Assembly: GCA_021371855.1 (NCBI GenBank)
Contig: JAJFVL010000018.1
Location: forward strand, 434,001 to 498,000
Origin: Bacteroidales bacterium
GTDB taxonomy: Bacteria > Bacteroidota > Bacteroidia > Bacteroidales > VadinHA17
Direction of reading: 5' to 3'
Length of the DNA stretch: 64,000 nucleotides
Positions within the stretch are counted from its first letter, which is position 1, and each line of letters begins with the position of its first letter. Below the pieces are notes generated by a model, which did no database searches, was not told the origin of the DNA, and saw only the letters and a list, made by a program, of their open reading frames with translations. This document shows, in pieces, positions 60,301 to 64,000 of this stretch. A program made the position numbers and the translations under genes.

Positions 60301-60731
60301 GCAAGGTAGATTTTTACAGCTTCTGCTGACTGATTACCGCCTATCAGCTGAAGTTGTTTCATGAAAAAATCTTTTACATTGTTGTCTTTCTGACCAACAG
60401 CATAACTGATGCATATCTTTTCCCACATAGCTTTTTCCGAATCCTTCCCACCCTGTGAAAGGAAACGGGAAAGACTTTCAATTGCAAATCTGGCACTGGT
60501 GTCATCACCGGTTCCGGGAGGTACAATCTTATCGCATATCTGTTTAATACCTGTCTCTCCGATCGACAGCATATCGCCCATCAGCTTGTTGTTAAACTGA
60601 AGATCATTTGCAGGAAAACGTGCAAGAAGGTCGGCAACTTTTGTTTCAGTAGTTCTTTTATCCTGTGAATAAGACGAAAATGAAATCAGCAGGAAAGAAA
60701 GACTTATTATAAGTAATTTATTGATTTTCAT
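57339..60731 (-). CDS. HEAT-repeat protein with two C-terminal DUF1080 (3-keto-disaccharide hydrolase) domains
   Basis: A 1130-residue secreted protein (signal peptide MKINKLLIISLSFLLISFSSYSQ). Residues about 30-690 are helical HEAT-like repeats (AVIRAVGGKTAETILAEALKNKD and similar). Two DUF1080 concanavalin-like domains follow: about 725-915 (FKPMFNGKDLTGWQGLVEN ... DSGVYLRGSPQVQIWDTS ... AIELQAHGNKLAFRDIYVREI) and about 925-1130 (FVALFNGRNLNNWVGNKES ... NGLGIRAPLTGDAAYVGMELQ ... GHIGFLGHGSELKFRNIRIKEL). DUF1080 proteins include lyases or hydrolases of 3-keto-glycosides made by Gfo/Idh-type oxidases. A Gfo/Idh gene lies directly upstream, which supports this pathway. Confidence 0.88.
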   Translation of the reverse strand: MKINKLLIISLSFLLISFSSYSQDKRTTETKVADLLARFPANDLQFNNKLMGDMLSIGETGIKQICDKIVPPGTGDDTSARFAIESLSRFLSQGGKDSEKAMWEKICISYAVGQKDNNVKDFFMKQLQLIGGNQSAEAVKIYLANKEICEPAIAVIRAVGGKTAETILAEALKNKDIPCAAAAMNALALMNSQAAVNEYISFTTSNDLNIKASAYNALAQSGSPLAYPVLEKAAKEVSYKWEQTGATASLLNYARNIGKNGNVKTADKICKLIISKCNDDLTIQNKTDALDIYAGIHGVSAMSELIKAAAHPNKKYRNAALRISLAIPGTEVTKKWIDYFPKAIPEAKSEIITMLGTRCDATALPLVTSSLSDQDFAIRSEAAKAVVKINGKKAVPALIDYMMKFNSDPDQEAAISSLKVVAGSESIPLLIPVLKSGSSSARKSVIELLAWNKDNKYFREVLPFTSSADETVKAAAIKALASLAEPSDQAKLIELLAVNDNPDKVSDIQNALAVSAGKISDPEKRSSTLLKAMEGKIQKEKIIPVLASTGGREALAVVLKEFENGNPGMRDVCFKALTTWCDYSASSALYAICASGNKTFEGPAFEGYVKQIKSAPLPDDEKLLLYRKIMPYALSAGRKNEILTEAGKLKTYQSLYFVANYLDDPATSAEAAQSAMYIALPTVNSKTGMYGDMVKEILTRTTGKLAGPESSYDKEKVNKYLASMPADEGFKPMFNGKDLTGWQGLVENPVARAKMKPAELAKKQLEANKKVAGNWSVKDGCIWFSGTGDNLCSVKEYGDFEMLVDWKITKEGDSGVYLRGSPQVQIWDTSRVEVGAQVGSGGLYNNQKNPSKPLKVADNPLDDWNTFRIVMIGEKVSVWLNGELVVDNVTMENYWDRNIPIFPKGAIELQAHGNKLAFRDIYVREISEKEYNLTPEEKADGFVALFNGRNLNNWVGNKESYVAEDAMIVVKPNSGSGGNLYTEKEYADFIFRFEFQLTPGANNGLGIRAPLTGDAAYVGMELQILDNTAPVYANLKPYQYHGSVYGVIPAKRDYLKPVGEWNYEEVVVKGTQVKVILNGTTIVDGDIAGPRDNGTMDHNDHPGLKNKTGHIGFLGHGSELKFRNIRIKEL

Positions 60732-60859
60732 ACGTAAATGATTTTAATAGTTGTATGGAATCCACATGTTTGAAAACTAACTTCATATTTATTAGTGTTT
60801 TTCAGCAACATGTGGATTTCATATTTTCAATTTTAAAGTTTTCAATTTAATTTCACCTG

Positions 60860-62125
60860 TCAGATCTTCCAGGGACCACGCATTGGCGGATTAATAAGCC
60901 TGTTAGCACCATCATCATCAATGACCTGCTGTTTAACCGGATCATATTTAAGGTTTCTTCCAAGGCGAAGAGCAATTGCTCCAAGGTTAACTATTGAACA
61001 TGATCTGTGACCATTTGACTCATTCAGAGCAAATTTCTGACGTGTACGAACCGATTCGCTGAATGTAGTTATCTGAGGTGCAGGATCGGGAAGGGAATTA
61101 ATAAGTTTCTCAATATTGGGTATAGTAGATCTGAATCCCTTATATACTTTCCCGTTAGGACCTTCAATATAAGCTGCTTCCTTGTCACGGTTTTCGCCAT
61201 CGAGTATTATCTGGCATCCATCGGCATAGGTATATGTTATTCTCCGCCATGAACCGACAGCATCGTAATGCTGCTGAGGTGCATCTATTTCTACAGAAAT
61301 CGGGCCGGTATCATCTTTCCCGAGCATGTATTGGACAGGATCGAGATAATGCTGACCCATATCGCCCAGTCCTCCGGCATCATAATCCCAGTAGCCACGG
61401 AATTTTGCATGTACTCTTTCAGGATTATAAGGTTTGTACGGGGCCGGACCAAGCCAGAAATCGTAATCCAATTCCGGCGGAACAGCCATTGGCTTTAAAT
61501 TATGTTCTCCGCTCCAGTAGAATTTCCAGTCGTAACCTGTTATTCCGCTGACAGTAAATTTCAGAGGCCAGCCCAGCACTCCGCTATCGATAAGTTTCTT
61601 AAGAGGTTTCACCGTCGTACCCAGACCATAGAACTGGTCTTTAAATCTGAACCATGTATTGAGACGGAACATTCTGCCATGTTTCTGAACCGCTTCAACA
61701 ACTTCGATTCCTTCACCAATGGTACGTGTCATTGGCTTTTCGCACCAGATGTCTTTTCCGGCTTCAGCAGCTGCTTTTGATATTAATCCGTGCCAGTGAG
61801 GAGGAGTGGCAATGTGGACAACATCTATATCAGGCCGGGCCAGAAGCTCACGAAAATCATGATATCCTGTAATATTTCCTCCAGCCTGAGCTATTGCCTG
61901 AGCAAGATGGTTTTTGTCAACATCGCATACTGCAAGTAACCTGCCTTCATATGCAATATGTCCTCGTCCCATTCCGCCAACCCCGATTATTCCTTTGGTA
62001 AGCTGATCGCTGGGTGCCATATATCCGGGTCCTCCAAGCACATGTCTTGGAACAATAGTAACAGCAAGGGCAGCAGCGGTTGTCTTTCTCAGGAAATCGC
62101 GCCTCCCAATGTTTTCTTTTTTCAT
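60860..62125 (-). CDS. Tat-exported Gfo/Idh/MocA oxidoreductase
   Basis: About 421 residues from MKKENIGRRDFLRKTTAAALAV, a twin-arginine signal; a start at 62146 adds seven residues and is possible. Rossmann domain with KGIIGVGGMGRGH, LLAVCDVDKNHL, DIDVVHIATPPHWH and EKPMTRTIGEG; C-terminal domain with DYDFWLGPAPYKPYNPERVH and YWDYDAGGLGDMGQHYLDP. It likely oxidises a sugar hydroxyl with bound NAD in the periplasm. Being 128 bases upstream of a twin-DUF1080 gene, it may supply the 3-keto-sugar for that protein. It shares the architecture of the protein at 51123-52478. Confidence 0.9.
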   Translation of the reverse strand: MKKENIGRRDFLRKTTAAALAVTIVPRHVLGGPGYMAPSDQLTKGIIGVGGMGRGHIAYEGRLLAVCDVDKNHLAQAIAQAGGNITGYHDFRELLARPDIDVVHIATPPHWHGLISKAAAEAGKDIWCEKPMTRTIGEGIEVVEAVQKHGRMFRLNTWFRFKDQFYGLGTTVKPLKKLIDSGVLGWPLKFTVSGITGYDWKFYWSGEHNLKPMAVPPELDYDFWLGPAPYKPYNPERVHAKFRGYWDYDAGGLGDMGQHYLDPVQYMLGKDDTGPISVEIDAPQQHYDAVGSWRRITYTYADGCQIILDGENRDKEAAYIEGPNGKVYKGFRSTIPNIEKLINSLPDPAPQITTFSESVRTRQKFALNESNGHRSCSIVNLGAIALRLGRNLKYDPVKQQVIDDDGANRLINPPMRGPWKI

Positions 62126-62187
62126 ATAAATCTGTTTTTTATTCATTGTAAATTTAAGTTAAAATCATTCTGACGGGAACCGATCAT

Positions 62188-63339
62188 TTATTTCTTCAGG
62201 CTGTATAAAGACACTGAGAAGAGATATATCATACAAAGTATCAGAATGGACATCCCGATTGCAATATTACTGATATCGCTTACCCATCCTATTAATAAAG
62301 GTATTACAGCTCCACCCGAAATTGCCATCATCATAAGCCCTGATATCTCATTATTGCGTTCCGGATACTTTTCCACAGCTATTGAAAACACAAGAGGCCA
62401 GATGTTTGCAACTGCCATGCCGATGAGGAATACAAGACCCCATGCTATTACCGTCGATTTGATAAGAAGTATGGCAGCAATAAAGAGTATACCCAGAATA
62501 GTTGTCCACATAAAGAATTTTCTCGGCGATATTCTCGTAAGAAGGATTGCACCGGCAAAAGTGGCAAGCATACGTCCGAAGAAATAAACACTTCTTCCCG
62601 ATTCTGCAGCAATCGGATCAATGCCAAACTGTTTGATAAGGAACTGGCCTGAATTGGAATTAAAACCAACATCAATACCAACCACCAGGAATATTGACAA
62701 AACCATTAAAAGTATAAACTTATTTCCCAGGAGTTTAAACGATGAAGCAAAAGTAGCCTTGACCCCGGTCTGTCTCTTCTCTTCAATTTTAATGGACCCC
62801 AGCCAGAGAACGGAAAGTATTGAAACGACTCCGAATACCAGGAAAAGCAGTTTCCAGTCACCAAAACGAGCAGCAAAAACTGCAGCCAGGGGAGCCCCAA
62901 GCATGGAACCAATTGCTTTGACAAATTGAGAAAAACTCAAAAAACTCGATGCCCGGTTGCCCGGAACAGCATCAACAAGAAGCGGATTTGCAGATACCTG
63001 AACAATTGTGTTTCCTATTCCAAGAAGTGCAAATCCGGTAAGTACCATCTCAAATGAATAAAAGAAATAGGGTATAAATAATCCCAGTGCTGTCACACCC
63101 ATACCGATATTAAGCATAAACCGTTTACCAAGCCTCGATTGCATAACTCCAAAAGGAACAGAGAGAAGAAAAAACCAGAGGAATGTTGCTGAAGGGATCA
63201 ACTGTGCTATGGTAGCGCTCAGGTTCATATCTTTACTTACCCGGTCAACACTGATACCTACAAGGTCAACAAAACTCATGACAAAAAATGTCATGAGGAC
63301 AGGTAGTATTTTGTTAATGTTAACTTTTTGTTCATTCAT
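62188..63339 (-). CDS. MFS sugar transporter (FucP/GLUT-like)
   Basis: A 383-residue integral membrane protein with about 12 helices. Segments such as FFVMSFVDLVGISVDRVSKDMNLSATIAQLIPSATFLWFFLLSVPFGVMQSRLGKRF and VSANPLLVDAVPGNRASSFLSFSQFVKAIGSMLGAPLAA resemble the FucP/NagP branch of MFS sugar:H+ symporters in Bacteroidota. It is followed after 42 bases by the Gfo/Idh gene and preceded by a ROK kinase gene, so it likely imports the sugar liberated by the fucosidase/DUF1080 set and phosphorylated by the kinase. Confidence 0.88.
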   Translation of the reverse strand: MNEQKVNINKILPVLMTFFVMSFVDLVGISVDRVSKDMNLSATIAQLIPSATFLWFFLLSVPFGVMQSRLGKRFMLNIGMGVTALGLFIPYFFYSFEMVLTGFALLGIGNTIVQVSANPLLVDAVPGNRASSFLSFSQFVKAIGSMLGAPLAAVFAARFGDWKLLFLVFGVVSILSVLWLGSIKIEEKRQTGVKATFASSFKLLGNKFILLMVLSIFLVVGIDVGFNSNSGQFLIKQFGIDPIAAESGRSVYFFGRMLATFAGAILLTRISPRKFFMWTTILGILFIAAILLIKSTVIAWGLVFLIGMAVANIWPLVFSIAVEKYPERNNEISGLMMMAISGGAVIPLLIGWVSDISNIAIGMSILILCMIYLFSVSLYSLKK

Positions 63340-63468
63340 AACTAAAAGGTTTTAGGATAATAAATAAAATATCTGTTTTTTCCCATTACCTGATACCCGG
63401 GGCCTGATGCCTTTATTAATAAGGTGTCAGGTGGAAGGCTTCATGCGAAAGGTTTATTGATCATCATT

Positions 63469-64000
63469 TTACATTAACGGGAGTGCATGTTGCACCGATT
63501 TCCAGAAATCATCATCAAGAAGATATGCGCTTCCCAGGAGAGCAGCATCCTCTTTCAGTTTTGAAAGAGCCACTTTGCAGTCAGAATTCTCATTTTTCAG
63601 GCTTTTTTCAAAAGCAGCGCCAAAGAGGTTATAAGCATTGGAGATATTTCCTCCGATAACGAGCATTTCAGCGCCAAACTTTTTGAGCCAGGGAGCCAGG
63701 AACAAACCAAGGTTATCTCCGAAATCAACAAAAAGATCCATGATTATCTTATCGGAAAAGGCCAGTGCCGACATCTCTTTTACTCCGGATAACTCTTTGC
63801 CTGTAAGATTCTTATACCTGCCAAGCAATCCCCTGGTCGAAAAATAGTCATCGGCAATTCCATCTTTATACGGCAGGTGGTAAATACAACCAAGCTTAGG
63901 CACTTGGGGGCCATCGACAATAGGGATTCTGTTACGGATAAATGCAGATCCGAAACCGGTTCCAAGTGTAATTGACAGTGAACTGTTTACCTTTGAGGCG
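63469..64000 (-). CDS. ROK family sugar kinase or regulator, C-terminal part
   Basis: The reading frame is open to the right edge of the window, so only the C-terminal ~177 residues are seen. Near the edge is the phosphate-binding SSLSITLGTGFGSAFI motif of ROK/hexokinase-fold proteins, followed by IPHL-like KLGCIYHLP and LVIGGNISNAYNLF (adenosine-binding LVIGGN). The classic ROK zinc motif CxCGxxGCxE is absent in the visible part. It probably phosphorylates the sugar taken up by the adjacent MFS transporter. A glucokinase-type function is plausible but the specificity is unknown. Upstream and N-terminal parts lie outside the window. Confidence 0.82.
   Translation of the reverse strand, partial: ASKVNSSLSITLGTGFGSAFIRNRIPIVDGPQVPKLGCIYHLPYKDGIADDYFSTRGLLGRYKNLTGKELSGVKEMSALAFSDKIIMDLFVDFGDNLGLFLAPWLKKFGAEMLVIGGNISNAYNLFGAAFEKSLKNENSDCKVALSKLKEDAALLGSAYLLDDDFWKSVQHALPLM

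Noticed and set aside
63403..63431. CCTGATGCCTT...AAGGTGTCAGG hairpin after the ROK gene as a terminator
   Set aside because: The stem is imperfect and no T-tract follows on the minus strand, so I did not list it as a terminator.

Overview
The window reads as chromosomal DNA of an anaerobic, polysaccharide-degrading member of the Bacteroidota (Bacteroidales-like). The signs are promoters of the TAnnTTTG type, weak Shine-Dalgarno sequences, many signal-peptide lipoproteins and Tat-type oxidoreductases, a dense set of glycan-active enzymes (GH9, GH29, GH116, a GH42-like protein, a sulfatase, two DUF1080 domains), [FeFe]-hydrogenase genes, and the dispersed intergenic repeats common in this phylum. 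Taxonomy is inferred; no rRNA or tRNA gene was found. No SusC/SusD pair lies in the window although carbohydrate enzymes are abundant.

Layout. 0-4.3 kb: two divergent hydrogenase-related operons. Leftward are NuoE/NuoF-like electron-transfer subunits; rightward are a small ferredoxin, a sensory-type [FeFe]-hydrogenase with PAS domain, and a SpoIIE-type phosphatase. The shared intergenic region holds a near-perfect Rex (NADH/NAD+) operator next to a leftward promoter. 4.3-10.2 kb: Nudix hydrolase, metallophosphoesterase, Spy-like periplasmic protein, GH9-deacetylase fusion lipoprotein and a YgjP-like metallopeptidase. 10.4-16.4 kb (leftward): beta-CASP nuclease, GH116-type enzyme and an alpha/beta-hydrolase-SGNH fusion, with an 8-bp minisatellite upstream. 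16.8-24.6 kb: a large periplasmic-sensor/SpoIIE protein, a GH42-like enzyme and an NlpC/P60 hydrolase.

24.6-37.2 kb is the defence island. It holds a CRISPR array (22 good 30-bp repeats plus a decayed trailer end) transcribed leftward, its leader, cas2-cas1-cas4, a GxxExxY nuclease-fold gene flanked by dispersed repeats, and then cas7, a Cas8-like gene, cas3, cas5 and cas6. HIRAN-domain and WYL-domain genes follow upstream in the same direction. The interference gene order (cas6-cas5-cas3-cas8-like-cas7) and the poorly recognisable Cas7/Cas8 proteins suggest a variant type I system. The leader-distal end of the array is a fossil record of repeat decay, tandem duplication and spacer-like segments made of dispersed chromosomal repeats.

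37.3-44.2 kb: a 21-bp minisatellite, a nested hairpin element, a DPP-IV-type peptidase, and a duplicated gldA/lipoprotein module whose two copies have decayed reciprocally around an amidohydrolase gene. 44.2-54.7 kb: a leftward run of sulfatase, glycerate kinase, GntP permease, UroD-like methyltransferase, MFS transporter, Gfo/Idh oxidoreductase and a SpmAB-like membrane protein, facing a rightward KDPG aldolase; together these suggest sugar-acid catabolism. 54.9-64 kb: SagB-type nitroreductase, GH29 fucosidase, a HEAT-repeat/twin-DUF1080 protein, Gfo/Idh oxidoreductase, MFS sugar transporter and the C-terminal part of a ROK kinase that runs off the window.
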